Assembly (NCBI GenBank): GCA_008180335.1
Contig: VTEF01000008.1
Location: 11,363-75,362 of the forward strand
Length of the DNA stretch: 64,000 nucleotides
Direction of reading: 5' to 3'
DNA from: Priestia megaterium
GTDB taxonomy: Bacteria > Bacillota > Bacilli > Bacillales > Bacillaceae_H
This document shows positions 40,260-51,030 of the stretch, piece after piece (position 1 is the stretch's first letter; each line of letters opens with the position of its first letter). The notes beneath the pieces were generated by a model, which saw nothing but the letters and a program-made list of their open reading frames with translations, ran no database searches and was not told the DNA's origin. A program made the position numbers and the translations under genes.

Positions 40260-41108
40260 TCAATTTATCGTATTCAGAAAATGTGACAAACCGCTTTTCC
40301 AATCGCGGGGAATTAAAAAACTATTTATTTCAAGAGACATATGTTTAAAAACTGAATATGCAGGTCTTGGTGCAGGTCTTGGAAAATCAGCTGTTGTACA
40401 TGGATTAACACTTACGTCCATCCCTGCTTCTTCAAAAATAGCTTTCGCAAATTCATACCATGAGCATTGACCACTGTTAGATACATGGTAAACACCATAC
40501 TTTTCAGTTTGAACTAACTCTAAAATGGTCATGGCTAAATCTAGTGTATACGTTGGACAGCCAATTTGATCTGCTACAACTGATAATTCTTTACGCTCTT
40601 CGCCAAGTTTTAGCATTGTTTTTACAAAATTACCACCGTGTTTACCGTAAACCCATGACGTACGGACAATAAAGAATTGAGAGTGCAGATCTCGAACAAA
40701 CTGTTCTCCTGCTAATTTCGACTTTCCGTATACACCTAATGGTGATGTTGGTGAAAATTCATGGTATGGCTCAGTTCCTGTTCCATCAAATACATAGTCT
40801 GTGCTTACATAAACTAATTTAGCACCAACTTGTTCTGCCACAACAGCCACGTTCCTTGTTCCATACGCATTGATTGCAAATGCTTGGGCTGGCTCAGACT
40901 CTGCTAAATCTACTTTCGTATGAGCAGCTGAATGAAGAACAATATTAGGTTTAATACGATGAATAATCTCTTTTACTTGCTCTTGATTCGTGACATCCAT
41001 CTTATCGCGACCAAAACCGTAAACATCAAAACCTTTCTCAGAAAAGAGTTCGACTAACTCTTTTCCTAGTTGGCCATTTGCTCCTGTAATCAGTACTGTT
41101 TGACTCAT
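40260..41108 (-). CDS. rfbD: dTDP-4-dehydrorhamnose reductase
   Basis: A 282-residue short-chain dehydrogenase-fold enzyme. NAD(P) binding motif GANGQLGKEL lies at 8-17, STDYVFDG at about 101-108 and the catalytic YGKSKLAGE follows near 128. It reduces dTDP-4-keto-L-rhamnose to dTDP-L-rhamnose, the last step of the pathway. The start ATG overlaps the rfbB stop by one base (TAATG). It is the final gene of the operon. All four rml enzymes are adjacent, so rhamnose is very likely a component of the polymer. Confidence 0.94.
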   Translation of the reverse strand: MSQTVLITGANGQLGKELVELFSEKGFDVYGFGRDKMDVTNQEQVKEIIHRIKPNIVLHSAAHTKVDLAESEPAQAFAINAYGTRNVAVVAEQVGAKLVYVSTDYVFDGTGTEPYHEFSPTSPLGVYGKSKLAGEQFVRDLHSQFFIVRTSWVYGKHGGNFVKTMLKLGEERKELSVVADQIGCPTYTLDLAMTILELVQTEKYGVYHVSNSGQCSWYEFAKAIFEEAGMDVSVNPCTTADFPRPAPRPAYSVFKHMSLEINSFLIPRDWKSGLSHFLNTIN

Positions 41109-42118
41109 TATTTATCACCATATTGTTTATTATAGTAGCTTAAATAGTCGCCTGATTTAATGTTCTTCCACCACTCTTGGTTATCTACATACCATTGAAT
41201 CGTTTCAACAATACCTGTGTCAAACGTATATTTAGGTTTCCAACCAAGTTCAGTTGTTAATTTCGTTGGATCAATCGCATAGCGGCGATCATGCCCTAAA
41301 CGATCTTCGACAAATTTAATTAATTCTTTTGATGCACCTAATTTTTCAACAATTAAATGAACAATCTCATTGTTTGTGCGCTCATTATGACCACCTACGT
41401 TGTATACTTCACCTGGTTTTCCTTTATGAATAACAAGATCAATTGCCGAACAATGATCCTTTACATGTAACCAGTCACGAACATTTTTACCATCTCCATA
41501 GATAGGTAATTCTTTTCCTTCTAAAGCATTTGTTACCATTAGAGGAATTAGTTTTTCCGGGAAATGATATGGTCCATAGTTATTGGAGCAGCGAGTAATA
41601 TTTACGTTCATGTCAAATGTTTCATGGTATGCACTAACTAACATATCTCCGCCTGCTTTACTTGCAGAATAAGGGCTGTTTGGGTTAAGTGGTGTTTCCT
41701 CTGTGAAGTAACCTGTTTCTCCTAAAGAGCCGTATACTTCATCAGTAGACACTTGAACATACTTTGTGATGTTATTTGCTTTGGCTACATCTAATAAAGC
41801 TTGTGTACCTAATACATTGCTTTTCACAAAGATATCTGGTTCCGTAATACTGCGATCTACATGTGATTCAGCAGCAAAGTTTACAATCACATCAATTTGA
41901 TGATATTTTACAAGATGGTCAACAAGTTCACGGTTATTAATATCGCCTTTAATAAATGTATAATTCTCATGGCTTTCAATATCTTTTAAGTTTTCAAGAT
42001 TTCCTGCATATGTAAGTAAATCATAGTTTACAATACGATAATTAGGATATGTTTCAATCATATGACGTACAAAGTTGCTACCAATAAAACCTGCTCCACC
42101 TGTTACTAAAATGTTCAT
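41108..42118 (-). CDS. rfbB: dTDP-glucose 4,6-dehydratase
   Basis: A 336-residue extended SDR enzyme. NAD+ motif GGAGFIGSNFVRH lies at 7-19, VSTDEVYG carries the catalytic Asp/Glu pair, and YSASKAGGDML holds the YxxxK motif. NIVNFAAESHVDRS-like and RCSNNYGPYHFPEKLIP signatures are present. It converts dTDP-glucose to dTDP-4-keto-6-deoxyglucose. ATG 42118 (MNILVTGG) is nine to ten bases from GGGAG. An ATG two codons earlier is too close. It lies seven bases after rfbC. Confidence 0.95.
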   Translation of the reverse strand: MNILVTGGAGFIGSNFVRHMIETYPNYRIVNYDLLTYAGNLENLKDIESHENYTFIKGDINNRELVDHLVKYHQIDVIVNFAAESHVDRSITEPDIFVKSNVLGTQALLDVAKANNITKYVQVSTDEVYGSLGETGYFTEETPLNPNSPYSASKAGGDMLVSAYHETFDMNVNITRCSNNYGPYHFPEKLIPLMVTNALEGKELPIYGDGKNVRDWLHVKDHCSAIDLVIHKGKPGEVYNVGGHNERTNNEIVHLIVEKLGASKELIKFVEDRLGHDRRYAIDPTKLTTELGWKPKYTFDTGIVETIQWYVDNQEWWKNIKSGDYLSYYNKQYGDK

Positions 42119-42125
42119 TTTCATT

Positions 42126-42680
42126 TCACTCCCACACAAAGTTGTTATCAGCTTCTGCTAATGTTGGATGTTCTGTATCTTTATCTGAAAGAACTGGATT
42201 ATTCACTGGCCAATCAATACTTAATACTGAATCATTCCATGCAATCCCTCGATCATGATCCGGTGAATATAACTCATCTACTTTATACTGAACTTCAGTA
42301 TTTTCAACCAAGGTACAGAAACCATGAGCAAAACCTTTTGGCACAAGCAATTGACGTTTATTATCAGCAGACAAGATAAAACCTTGCCATTCTCCATACG
42401 TAGGAGAACCTTTACGAATATCAACGATGACATCGTAAATAGCTCCTCTAGTTACACGCACAAGTTTGGTTTGTGCTTTTGGACTTAATTGATAATGCAT
42501 ACCGCGTAATGTACCTGGTTGTTGTGACAATGAATGATTATCTTGAATAAAATCTATGTCAATTCCATGTTGACTAAACAGTTCTTTATTATAGCTTTCT
42601 GTAAAGAAGCCTCGGTGATCACCAAATACTTTTGGTTCAATAACTACTGCATCTGCAAATTTTGTTTTAATAATATTCAT
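42126..42680 (-). CDS. rfbC: dTDP-4-dehydrorhamnose 3,5-epimerase
   Basis: A 184-residue cupin-fold epimerase of family-typical length. [45 protein letters not shown]-like and the [10 protein letters not shown] motif are present, with the catalytic His in RGMHYQ and the Tyr/Asp pair downstream. It epimerizes C3 and C5 of dTDP-4-keto-6-deoxyglucose. The ATG overlaps the rfbA stop by four bases (ATGA), indicating translational coupling. Confidence 0.95.
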   Translation of the reverse strand: MNIIKTKFADAVVIEPKVFGDHRGFFTESYNKELFSQHGIDIDFIQDNHSLSQQPGTLRGMHYQLSPKAQTKLVRVTRGAIYDVIVDIRKGSPTYGEWQGFILSADNKRQLLVPKGFAHGFCTLVENTEVQYKVDELYSPDHDRGIAWNDSVLSIDWPVNNPVLSDKDTEHPTLAEADNNFVWE

Positions 42681-43579
42681 GATTTTCCACCTACTAGTAT
42701 GTCTTCTAATTCATGCTGATTAGCTAAACGTAACAAGTATTGACCATACTCATTTTTACTTAATGGAGCTGCCAGTTCAATTAATTGTTCCTTTGTAATA
42801 TACCCTTTACGGAAGGCAATCTCTTCTAAACAAGCAACTTTTAAGCTTTGACGCTTTTCAACAGTTTCAATAAAAGTAGAAGCTTCTAATAAAGATTCAT
42901 GTGTACCTGTATCTAACCAAGCAAATCCACGCCCAAGTAGCTCAACTTGCAGCTTTCCACGGCGAAGATACTCTTCATTAACAGATGTAATTTCTAATTC
43001 ACCGCGAGCTGATGGTTTAATAGATTTAGCAATTTCCACAACGTCATTATCATAGAAATAAAGGCCTGTCACAGCATATGTTGATTTTGGATGAAGTGGT
43101 TTCTCTTCAATAGAAACAGCTTTACCTGTTTCATCAAATTCAACTACACCAAAACGCTCAGGGTCTTTTACATTGTAACCGAATACTGTAGCACCTTCAG
43201 GACGACTAGCAGCACGCTCTAATGTTTTTGTGAATCCATGACCATAGAAAATATTATCTCCTAAAATAAGAGCAACAGAATCATCACCAATAAATTCTTC
43301 TCCAATGATGAAAGCTTGTGCAAGTCCATCTGGTGATTCTTGAACCTTATAACTTAAGTTAATTCCTAAGTCTTTTCCATTACCTAACAACTGTTCAAAT
43401 CGTGGTGTATCACTTGGTGTGGAGATAATTAGAATATCTTTAATACCTGCTAGCATTAACACTGAAAGCGGATAATAAATCATTGGTTTATCATATATAG
43501 GAATCAACTGTTTTGAAATTGATCTTGTAATCGGATAAAGCCTTGTTCCACTTCCGCCTGCTAATATTATTCCTTTCAT
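42677..43579 (-). CDS. rfbA: Glucose-1-phosphate thymidylyltransferase
   Basis: A 300-residue nucleotidyltransferase. The signature [30 protein letters not shown] occupies residues 8-37, followed by [12 protein letters not shown] and [15 protein letters not shown]. It forms dTDP-glucose from dTTP and glucose-1-phosphate and starts the rhamnose pathway. The start overlaps the pyruvyl transferase stop by four bases. The order rfbA-rfbC-rfbB-rfbD is a common one. Confidence 0.95.
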   Translation of the reverse strand: MKGIILAGGSGTRLYPITRSISKQLIPIYDKPMIYYPLSVLMLAGIKDILIISTPSDTPRFEQLLGNGKDLGINLSYKVQESPDGLAQAFIIGEEFIGDDSVALILGDNIFYGHGFTKTLERAASRPEGATVFGYNVKDPERFGVVEFDETGKAVSIEEKPLHPKSTYAVTGLYFYDNDVVEIAKSIKPSARGELEITSVNEEYLRRGKLQVELLGRGFAWLDTGTHESLLEASTFIETVEKRQSLKVACLEEIAFRKGYITKEQLIELAAPLSKNEYGQYLLRLANQHELEDILVGGKS

Positions 43580-44784
43580 TTTGTATCCCCCTTTGTATTG
43601 TTAGAAATGTAGTCTAGATACATTGCTTGTAATGGCAACCTAGCTAATCTATCTAAAATAACGCCTTTATGTTTTAAATTATCTTTTATTTTCTTTTCAT
43701 TTTCATAGACATAATTCAGTTTACTTAATACATCTGTCTTAGATAGTTCTTTTAGATTTACATTTAAATCTAATGTTTCTGAATACATGCATGCTTCTCG
43801 CATTTTATTTTCATATGCTAACGATAGAAAAGGAATACTATTTTTTATAGCAAAAATAACACCATGATAACGCATAGATACTACCAGATTAGAAGCTTTG
43901 ATTACATCTTCATAGTCATAAAAACTTTTAACTTCATTTTCAATATGAACCGAGTCCTTAGACATTCCTAAAGAAACTAAAGTTGATTTATATTCTTCAA
44001 GGAACTCATCTTCTTTTAACTCACCTGTTAAATGTGGAATTATTTTGATATCCAAATTATTTTCTAAACAAAATGTAGCAATATTAGGAAGTAGAGTATT
44101 TTTAACTGAACTATCAATACCATTCTCTCTGTAAGAAACATGCCAATTATCAAATTGTGTTGGAATGAGTGCTAAATAATCCTTAGATTTAAATTTATTT
44201 TCAACTCTTTTGGGTAAACTAAAAGCAGTGTCCACACCTTGTTCTGCTTTGATACCTATACTTTTTAATTCTCTAATACTTTTTGATTCTCTAACATATA
44301 CTTTTGATTTTTTCAAAGCATACTTTGCCATTAAATCAAATAAAAAGTTTCCACTTTTCCCTATCGTATTAAGATGAAAATAAGGAGTTTTTCCTTCTAG
44401 AACTGCCATTAAAACTCTTAAAAGAAAAATCCAGTCTTTGTAAATACCTATGTTTGCACCACATGGAGATACTACTATCCTATCAGCATCTTTTATTTGC
44501 TTAACTGTTTTAGCAACATTACCATTACCATAAGATATAAATGGAATAAACTTAGATGCTATATATCTTATGGCATCTGGTAAATCTTTCTTTAAAATTA
44601 ATAAGTCATTTCTATGTGTTGTATTTTGATCATGAAATGGGATAGTTCCACAAGGTTTAAATGAATGGTATAAAAACTCTATGTTCGCCTCAGGAAATAG
44701 CTCTCTGATTTGGTGAGCCATACCAACTCCTGCAGCGTCGTCTCCAAAATTATTTGTATGTTGATTGATTATCGTTATTTTCAT
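43576..44784 (-). CDS. Polysaccharide pyruvyl transferase family protein
   Basis: A 402-residue protein of the PS_pyruv_trans family. [19 protein letters not shown] at the N-terminus and the C-terminal [26 protein letters not shown], with the conserved Arg and His, define the family. [15 protein letters not shown] is the mid-protein signature. It probably transfers pyruvate from phosphoenolpyruvate to a sugar of the repeat unit as a ketal, adding negative charge. Some members have other roles. The coding sequence is distinctly more AT-rich than the rml genes that follow, as are the next five genes upstream in the operon. Confidence 0.85.
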   Translation of the reverse strand: MKITIINQHTNNFGDDAAGVGMAHQIRELFPEANIEFLYHSFKPCGTIPFHDQNTTHRNDLLILKKDLPDAIRYIASKFIPFISYGNGNVAKTVKQIKDADRIVVSPCGANIGIYKDWIFLLRVLMAVLEGKTPYFHLNTIGKSGNFLFDLMAKYALKKSKVYVRESKSIRELKSIGIKAEQGVDTAFSLPKRVENKFKSKDYLALIPTQFDNWHVSYRENGIDSSVKNTLLPNIATFCLENNLDIKIIPHLTGELKEDEFLEEYKSTLVSLGMSKDSVHIENEVKSFYDYEDVIKASNLVVSMRYHGVIFAIKNSIPFLSLAYENKMREACMYSETLDLNVNLKELSKTDVLSKLNYVYENEKKIKDNLKHKGVILDRLARLPLQAMYLDYISNNTKGDTK

Positions 44785-44802
44785 GCGAGCACCTCATTTG
44801 AT

Positions 44803-46203
44803 TTAAGTAACCTTTGTTGTCTTTAATTTCATATACGAAATTATTTTTCTTTTTTCAGTAACCGTGGTCCCCATTAATATTAATAAGAACATAACAAAAC
44901 TTGTGATTAATAAGTTTATTGAAAATGAAAACTCATTTAAATGCACAGAAAATAATGCTGTGAAATAAACTAAAAGTAAATAGAAGTACCTTTTTGTTAT
45001 AAACACTGATTTGTAAATATAAAAGTTCACAGCCATATATATGATATTTAAAATAGTTGACGAAATAATGGCTGCTATAACTGCTCCTTCTACCCCCATC
45101 ATAGGAATAAAAATAATATTTAATAGTATATTAATTACTATAGATACTAATACAGCTATAACTCTAACATTTTGCTTATTTGATACCGTTAATAGCAACC
45201 CATAAAGTCCTCCCATGTATTTGATAAGTAAAAGTAGAGCAGATAGCTTCAATAGGTTAATTACAAGAGAATAGTCAGGTCCGTATAATAACATTACTAT
45301 CTGTTCAGCAAACACAAATAAAATTACAGAGATAATACAACCAATTAGTAGGAATACTCTATTTATGTTAATATTTAAACCTTTTAAACCTTCCTCGCTT
45401 TTAGATAACTTAGGGAGAGTTACATTAGTTAGAACTTCGTTTAATATAAGTGCTCCCATTAGTATTCGAACTGAAGCCTGATAAATTCCTACCCCTTCAT
45501 TACCGAGATAGCCATGTATAATCATCGTATCAATTTGAAGGTATATTGTTCCTGCAGCAAAATGTAATGCGTAAGGAAAATTAGATATTAACCCACTGCT
45601 AACAGTACTATACTTCACGAAGCCAAAATTGATTTTTAAGTTACCTATTTTTTTTATATAAGACTTTATACTTACAGAGAAAAATACTACTCTTCCTATA
45701 AAAAATGCTAAGGCAATAGTAAGAGAGCCAGAGCCAACTATAACTAGAGTGAGAATAAGGAAAGCGAGGAGTAAATTAGATATCAAAGTAATTATAGACT
45801 CCGTTTTAAAATCATTAATTGCTCGAAACGGTAAACAAAAAAATAAACCAAAAGAATTGAAGATTGCCCCGACCAATAAAATCATAAAAAGTAGATAATT
45901 ATTTATTACTTGAATGAATATAAATTGTATTAAAATTAAAACTAAGGTTAAAAAAAGTTTACATATAAATGCTTGAGAAACTAGACTGTGTATCTTATCA
46001 GGATATTTACTTATATCTTTTACTAGTTTTAAGGAAAATCCATAATCAATAAACAATACTACTAATGTAGTTAAAGTAAAATAATACATAAATTCCCCAA
46101 ACGTTTGTATATCCCAAAAATTAGCTAACAGAAAAAAGACTCCTATATTCGTTATAAGTCTTGCAGTTAAAGACACAAGCATAAAAGCTGAAGATTTGAC
46201 CAT
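44803..46203 (-). CDS. Oligosaccharide flippase (Wzx-like)
   Basis: A 466-residue polytopic protein with about 12-14 hydrophobic segments of the polysaccharide synthase/MOP flippase type (SAFMLVSLTARLITNIGVFFLLANFWD at the start; IQIDTMIIHGYLGNEGVGIYQASVRI typical mid-motif). ATG 46203 follows AGGTGG five bases upstream. A GTG three codons earlier overlaps that site. It flips the lipid-linked repeat unit to the outer membrane face for Wzy polymerization. The sequence is very AT-rich. Confidence 0.85.
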   Translation of the reverse strand: MVKSSAFMLVSLTARLITNIGVFFLLANFWDIQTFGEFMYYFTLTTLVVLFIDYGFSLKLVKDISKYPDKIHSLVSQAFICKLFLTLVLILIQFIFIQVINNYLLFMILLVGAIFNSFGLFFCLPFRAINDFKTESIITLISNLLLAFLILTLVIVGSGSLTIALAFFIGRVVFFSVSIKSYIKKIGNLKINFGFVKYSTVSSGLISNFPYALHFAAGTIYLQIDTMIIHGYLGNEGVGIYQASVRILMGALILNEVLTNVTLPKLSKSEEGLKGLNININRVFLLIGCIISVILFVFAEQIVMLLYGPDYSLVINLLKLSALLLLIKYMGGLYGLLLTVSNKQNVRVIAVLVSIVINILLNIIFIPMMGVEGAVIAAIISSTILNIIYMAVNFYIYKSVFITKRYFYLLLVYFTALFSVHLNEFSFSINLLITSFVMFLLILMGTTVTEKRKIISYMKLKTTKVT

Positions 46204-46218
46204 ATGAACCACCTATAG

Positions 46219-47439
46219 TTACTTACTTTTCAATAGAATAATAGACCAAAATAATTGAAATGAAACTGGTAAATATAATAAATAATCCGTAAAGAAAGTC
46301 ATTAATATAATTTGTAAAAACAATATATAAAGAAAACTACTTCGGAAGTCTCTTTTAAAGTAATACTGGTGATAAATAATACAACTAATAGCCCCTATCA
46401 GACCTGAGTACAGACTAACACCTTTAATCCCAAAATCTAAAAATGGAGAAGCCATATAACCTGATACAGTATAATTAGGATGCATCAACCAAAAACGGGA
46501 GCTATTAGGATTGTCATAAATAGCTTCTAAAACGATCGTAGGTAAAAAAGATTGAAGCATATTTACACCGTACCCATAGTCGAAGTTCATATTGAATAAA
46601 TTATTTATATTAGCTATAGTCATAGTTAAATACATATATACCCAATAAAAGCCAGACGAAATGGCAGAAATATTTGTGTGTTTAAATTCAGATATCTCTA
46701 AAAAATTATCTAACCCTGTTCGAAAGTTACCAATAATCCCAAATAGCAATATACCAATGACTCCCAAAGGAACTAATTTTATAAAATTTATTCTATTTAT
46801 CATAAAGTGGTGTGCTAAAACAATTTGAACCATTAATATAACTAGGTTTTGACGAGTAATTAAAATAATAAGTATTAATATTATAAGAGAAAAATACACT
46901 TTCAATCGCTTGGTCGATTTATTCAATCTCTTTTTAATAGCTACATATAATACTGTTCCGAAAAAAAGTATATAGCTCATCAATATTCCATGAAGTGTAG
47001 GAAGTCCAAAATCAAAGTAACTTTTAGGAGAACCTTGCAGGTACCAAAATAACGGAAAACCTTTGCTATATACACTTTCTACAACTAGTAAAATAATGAT
47101 AATCCAGAAAGAAAAATCTACAAAATTATTACTAATTTTTATTTCGCTATGATAATTATCTTTTTCTCCTAGGTTTTCATTTTTATACTTAGGCAAATAG
47201 AAGATAAAGATATAAAAATACCCAACAAAAAAAGACGCAAAAATCAAAAGTAAGAAATTTATAGTTGTAGTGTTTAAGTTAGTTTGATGATAGCTTAATT
47301 TAAGTTGATAAAGTATTATTATAACAAGCCAAATCCCTAAGAAGAGAAATGGTATGTTTACTATCTTTTTATGCATAACTAAACTTAAAGTCATTAGCAA
47401 AAGTAAGAAAAATATCAGAAATATCAATTTAATCACCAA
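46219..47439 (-). CDS. Polysaccharide repeat-unit polymerase (Wzy-like)
   Basis: A 406-residue, highly hydrophobic protein with about 11-12 membrane segments and one larger external loop (around residues 270-320, containing LQSFLPTIVLEAIYDNPNSSRFWLM). This is the layout of oligosaccharide repeat polymerases, whose sequences are poorly conserved. It is called from topology and its position between a glycosyltransferase and the flippase. Its neighbours on both sides are separated by only 6-13 bases. An alternative is an O-acyl-modifying membrane protein, but no such motif is seen. Confidence 0.72.
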   Translation of the reverse strand: MVIKLIFLIFFLLLLMTLSLVMHKKIVNIPFLFLGIWLVIIILYQLKLSYHQTNLNTTTINFLLLIFASFFVGYFYIFIFYLPKYKNENLGEKDNYHSEIKISNNFVDFSFWIIIILLVVESVYSKGFPLFWYLQGSPKSYFDFGLPTLHGILMSYILFFGTVLYVAIKKRLNKSTKRLKVYFSLIILILIILITRQNLVILMVQIVLAHHFMINRINFIKLVPLGVIGILLFGIIGNFRTGLDNFLEISEFKHTNISAISSGFYWVYMYLTMTIANINNLFNMNFDYGYGVNMLQSFLPTIVLEAIYDNPNSSRFWLMHPNYTVSGYMASPFLDFGIKGVSLYSGLIGAISCIIYHQYYFKRDFRSSFLYILFLQIILMTFFTDYLLYLPVSFQLFWSIILLKSK

Positions 47440-47452
47440 TTTTATTTAGAAG

Positions 47453-48457
47453 TTAAGATTCATTGAAAAAGACTGTGCTTTTTCTATGTTGAGTAGCCAT
47501 AATTATTGACTTTCTTTTCTTTTTTATTTTTGGAAATAATTTCATCGCTTCAAAAATTCCTAATAAAGTACTGAATTCGAACAGACTGCAAAAAACAATA
47601 CGCTTCGTTTCTTGTTTGATTAATGGAAAGAAACTTTTATGAAGATCTTGTTTACTCATATTTTTAGCTAAAACTAAGTAATGATTTCTTAATGATAATT
47701 TTCTAACAAACTTAGACTGAGATTTTCTATGTTTAATTAATTCAGATAAACTATTTTTTACCTTTGCACTACCCACTGCACGTCCATGAAAACCTAAAGC
47801 ACTTGGAACATAGTTAATTTCCCAACCGTATAATCTTAATCTCCAACTTAAGTCTATATCTTCTTTATATGCTAAAAAATCCTCGTCAAAATATTCCTCG
47901 TCTAGCCTTATATCTTCTAAAGCTTCTTTTAAATAGACTGGCGCAGCACCTGAAACTCCAAATACGTTTATTTCTTTATCATATAAATCTATCTGTGTTT
48001 TATTTTGTCCTCTATCATACATCTCAAATTTACAGTTAACATTTATGCCTGTAGTATCTATAACCTCAATAGGTTCATTTTTGTAAAAATCATACTTTAA
48101 TAGTTTACCTGTGGCAGCTGCTAACTTTGAATTTTGTTTAAATTTCTCTACGATGTTAAAAGCATATGTATCAGAAAGAATAATATCAGGGTTAATAATA
48201 GAAACGTATTTACCTTTACTCATTTTTATCCCTTGATTAGCTGCACCACTATAACCACAATTTGTTTGATTATATACTATTCTTAAATCTTTAGGTAATT
48301 TCTCTATAACGCTTTGGGAATTGTCACTTGAGTTATTATCAATTAATATAACCTCAATAGAGAGATTTTTCTGATTAAGTAAAGTGGGTATGCAACTTTC
48401 TAGTAAATCACCATTGTTCCAATTAATTACTATAAAGGTTAAATCAATGTTCTTCAT
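47453..48457 (-). CDS. Glycosyltransferase family 2, rhamnosyltransferase-like
   Basis: A 334-residue cytosolic GT-A enzyme. DLTFIVINWNNGDLLESCIPTL, VILIDNNSSDNS and NCGYSGAANQGI are GT2 motifs, INPDI corresponds to the metal-binding DxD-type region, and EDIDLSWRLRLYGWEINYVPSA is the acceptor-side signature seen in WbbL-like rhamnosyltransferases. With dTDP-rhamnose genes in the same operon, addition of rhamnose to the lipid-linked unit is a sensible inference. Acceptor and linkage are unknown. Confidence 0.85.
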   Translation of the reverse strand: MKNIDLTFIVINWNNGDLLESCIPTLLNQKNLSIEVILIDNNSSDNSQSVIEKLPKDLRIVYNQTNCGYSGAANQGIKMSKGKYVSIINPDIILSDTYAFNIVEKFKQNSKLAAATGKLLKYDFYKNEPIEVIDTTGINVNCKFEMYDRGQNKTQIDLYDKEINVFGVSGAAPVYLKEALEDIRLDEEYFDEDFLAYKEDIDLSWRLRLYGWEINYVPSALGFHGRAVGSAKVKNSLSELIKHRKSQSKFVRKLSLRNHYLVLAKNMSKQDLHKSFFPLIKQETKRIVFCSLFEFSTLLGIFEAMKLFPKIKKKRKSIIMATQHRKSTVFFNES

Positions 48458-48472
48458 GCTTCCTCCTATTAT

Positions 48473-49390
48473 CTATTTCATGTAAGCTGAAAAAGTTTTT
48501 TTCACTTTAGATGGAAGATAACGATTTCTTTTGCCGGTGTTATACGCTAAGAACTTTATGATATTCTCTAAAAAAGCTCTTGGTATTATATGCGGCTTAT
48601 TAATAGATAAGAGATACTTTGTTTGATCCTTAACCATTTTAGCTCCTTCTTTTTCGTTCGATGCATAATCCAATAAAAATTTAGTTTGGTTAAAGGCCAT
48701 TCCAATATCAAAATATCTTTTGAATTGTTGCTTTAAGCTATAATTATGAGAGTGATAAACTTTTGCACTTGCATTATACGAAACGTTATAACCTTCTAAT
48801 ATAACTTTAGATGCTAAAATCATATCTTCATTTAAAATGATATGTTCTGGAAATCCTCCTAGTTCTTTAAAACATACCGACTTATACATACTACATACAT
48901 TAGAATTAAAAAAAGCTTTAATTCCAATTTCTTGAATAGATTCTTTATTTTTAATAATATTATGGTCAGGATAATTAAAGCTTCTAGCAAATCTCTCTAA
49001 CTCTTGGGCATCTTTCTTTGGAATTTGTCTAGCATAGGAAACGAGAGTACTAGGATTATCCTTTAATTCCTTTGCTAGGTTTTTAACTAGATGACTGTCT
49101 ACAGGAATGGCATCTTGCGTCATAAACAATAGCAAATCACCTGATGCTAAAGAAGCCATATAGTTTCTAGTACCTCCGTGATCAAACTCTTTATTTAAAA
49201 TAGTTTCAAAAATTACGTTTGGAAAGTTATTTTTTATAATTTCCTCTGTATTATCAGATGAACTTGAGTCTACTATTATTACCTCTAGTTCATCTTCTTT
49301 ATCAAGTTCTTGTTCATATAATTTTGCTAATAGATCATCAATATAACTCTCTGCATTATATGTTGGAATAAGAATTGAAATTTTACTCAT
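48473..49390 (-). CDS. Glycosyltransferase family 2, rhamnosyltransferase-like
   Basis: A 305-residue GT2 enzyme. SILIPTYNAESYIDDLL and IIVDSSSSDNTEEI are the nucleotide-binding start. EFDHGGTRNYM followed by LLLFMTQDAIP resembles the HGxTRN/TQDA pattern of rhamnosyltransferases. ILNEDMILASKVILEGY is the acceptor region. It lies five bases after the initiating transferase gene, so it may add the second sugar. Confidence 0.86.
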   Translation of the reverse strand: MSKISILIPTYNAESYIDDLLAKLYEQELDKEDELEVIIVDSSSSDNTEEIIKNNFPNVIFETILNKEFDHGGTRNYMASLASGDLLLFMTQDAIPVDSHLVKNLAKELKDNPSTLVSYARQIPKKDAQELERFARSFNYPDHNIIKNKESIQEIGIKAFFNSNVCSMYKSVCFKELGGFPEHIILNEDMILASKVILEGYNVSYNASAKVYHSHNYSLKQQFKRYFDIGMAFNQTKFLLDYASNEKEGAKMVKDQTKYLLSINKPHIIPRAFLENIIKFLAYNTGKRNRYLPSKVKKTFSAYMK

Positions 49391-49395
49391 AACAC

Positions 49396-50085
49396 TTAAT
49401 ATGCTCCTTTTCTAATGATTACAGCTAAGGCAGTTTTACACAGTATTTGCATATCAAGCATAAAGGACTGATTGTATACATAATAAAGTTCTAAATTTGC
49501 TCGTTCTGGATAGTCTACATTGCTTCTTCCACTTATCGCCCAATACCCAGTTATTCCTGGTTTCACAGACAAGAGTTCATTTCTTTTTAAGCCGTACTCT
49601 TTTAACTCTTCTTGGACAATTGGGCGAGGTCCAACTAAACTCATATCGCCTTTTAAGACATTAATTAACTGAGGTATTTCATCCAGACTTGTGGAACGTA
49701 GAAAACGACCTAAATTTGTTATACGAGGGTCTTCACTCTGCTCTAATTTATAATTATTTTCCAAGTATTTTTTATACAAAGATTTATCTTGTTTTAACTT
49801 TTCCTCTGCATTTACAATCATTGAACGAAACTTATAAATATAGAACAATTGACCACTTTTTCCTAATCTAGCTTGTTTGAAAAACACAGGTCCTTTAGAC
49901 TCTCCAAACAAGTAGCAGAAACTAATTACTAGAAATAATGGTAAAGTTACTATCAAACCACATAATGAACCTAAAATATCTATGCTTCTAGTCACTACAG
50001 CATATAATTTAGATTTATTTTCTAAACTATCAAACCTTGTGTGTTCTAAATTCTCTACTACTGCTAATGGTTTTGGTTTTTCCAT
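49396..50085 (-). CDS. Initiating polyprenyl-phosphate sugar phosphotransferase
   Basis: A 229-residue enzyme of the bacterial sugar transferase family (short, monotopic form). It has one membrane-embedded hairpin near 37-60, then FKQARLGKSGQLFYIYKFRSM, LRSTSLDEIPQLINVLKGDMSLVGPRP with the catalytic Asp-Glu pair, and VKPGITGYWAISGRSN. It transfers a sugar-phosphate from a UDP-sugar to undecaprenyl phosphate and starts each repeat unit. galU, encoded one base upstream, can supply UDP-glucose. Confidence 0.92.
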   Translation of the reverse strand: MEKPKPLAVVENLEHTRFDSLENKSKLYAVVTRSIDILGSLCGLIVTLPLFLVISFCYLFGESKGPVFFKQARLGKSGQLFYIYKFRSMIVNAEEKLKQDKSLYKKYLENNYKLEQSEDPRITNLGRFLRSTSLDEIPQLINVLKGDMSLVGPRPIVQEELKEYGLKRNELLSVKPGITGYWAISGRSNVDYPERANLELYYVYNQSFMLDMQILCKTALAVIIRKGAY

Positions 50086-50086
50086 T

Positions 50087-50977
50087 CTACTCCCTCCCAG
50101 TCATTGAAAGTTGTTTTTGGACTACCTCTTGTAAGTATTCTATTAAACTATCTTTTACTTCTTCATGTTGGAGTGCAATTTCAATTGTAGTTTGAATAAA
50201 CCCTAATTTTTCTCCAACATCATAGCGTTTACCTTCAAAATCATAAGCAAAAACACGCTGGATTTTATTTAGTTGCTGAATAGCATCTGTTAATTGAATT
50301 TCTCCACCTGCACCAATTTCTTGCTGCCCCAGGAACATAAAAATTTCTGGTGTGAATACGTAACGTCCCATAATAGCTAAATTTGAAGGTGCTGTTCCTA
50401 GTGCTGGTTTTTCTACAAAATTATTCACTTGATAGCGACGACCTTCATTTGAAATTGGATCGACAATACCATAACGATGTGTTTGGTCATCCGCTACTGT
50501 TTGTACTCCAATCACAGATGAAAGCGTATTTTCATATTCATTCATTAACTGACGTAAACATGGAGTTTCAGCTTGAACAATGTCATCCCCTAGTAACACA
50601 GCAAATGGTTCATTCCCAATAAAGTTACGTGCACACCAGACTGCGTGTCCCAAACCTTTAGGTTCTTTTTGACGTATATAGTGAATATCTACATTTGAAG
50701 ATTGACGTACCTTTTCAAGAAGTTCAAACTTTTCTTTTTCAATTAAGTTATTCTCTAACTCGGGTGCATAATCAAAATGATCTTCAATCGCACGTTTACC
50801 CTTACCAGTTACAATAATAATATCTTCAATTCCAGACTCAATTGCTTCTTCCACAATGTATTGAATTGTTGGCTTATCTACAATTGGTAACATTTCTTTT
50901 GGCATCGCCTTGGTTGCAGGTAAAAAACGCGTTCCTAATCCAGCAGCTGGAATGATGGCTTTTTTTACTTTTTTCAT
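50087..50977 (-). CDS. galU: UTP-glucose-1-phosphate uridylyltransferase
   Basis: A 296-residue nucleotidyltransferase. [31 protein letters not shown] occupies residues 10-40, [10 protein letters not shown] is the metal-binding motif, and [21 protein letters not shown] lies near the C-terminus. It makes UDP-glucose, which the galE product can convert to UDP-galactose. It is the first biosynthetic gene after a 327-base leader that contains a long hairpin. Confidence 0.94.
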   Translation of the reverse strand: MKKVKKAIIPAAGLGTRFLPATKAMPKEMLPIVDKPTIQYIVEEAIESGIEDIIIVTGKGKRAIEDHFDYAPELENNLIEKEKFELLEKVRQSSNVDIHYIRQKEPKGLGHAVWCARNFIGNEPFAVLLGDDIVQAETPCLRQLMNEYENTLSSVIGVQTVADDQTHRYGIVDPISNEGRRYQVNNFVEKPALGTAPSNLAIMGRYVFTPEIFMFLGQQEIGAGGEIQLTDAIQQLNKIQRVFAYDFEGKRYDVGEKLGFIQTTIEIALQHEEVKDSLIEYLQEVVQKQLSMTGRE

Positions 50978-51030
50978 ATATTATCCCTCTTTCTTATCGA
51001 TTCCTATTTTTTAAGATATGTACTAGATGC

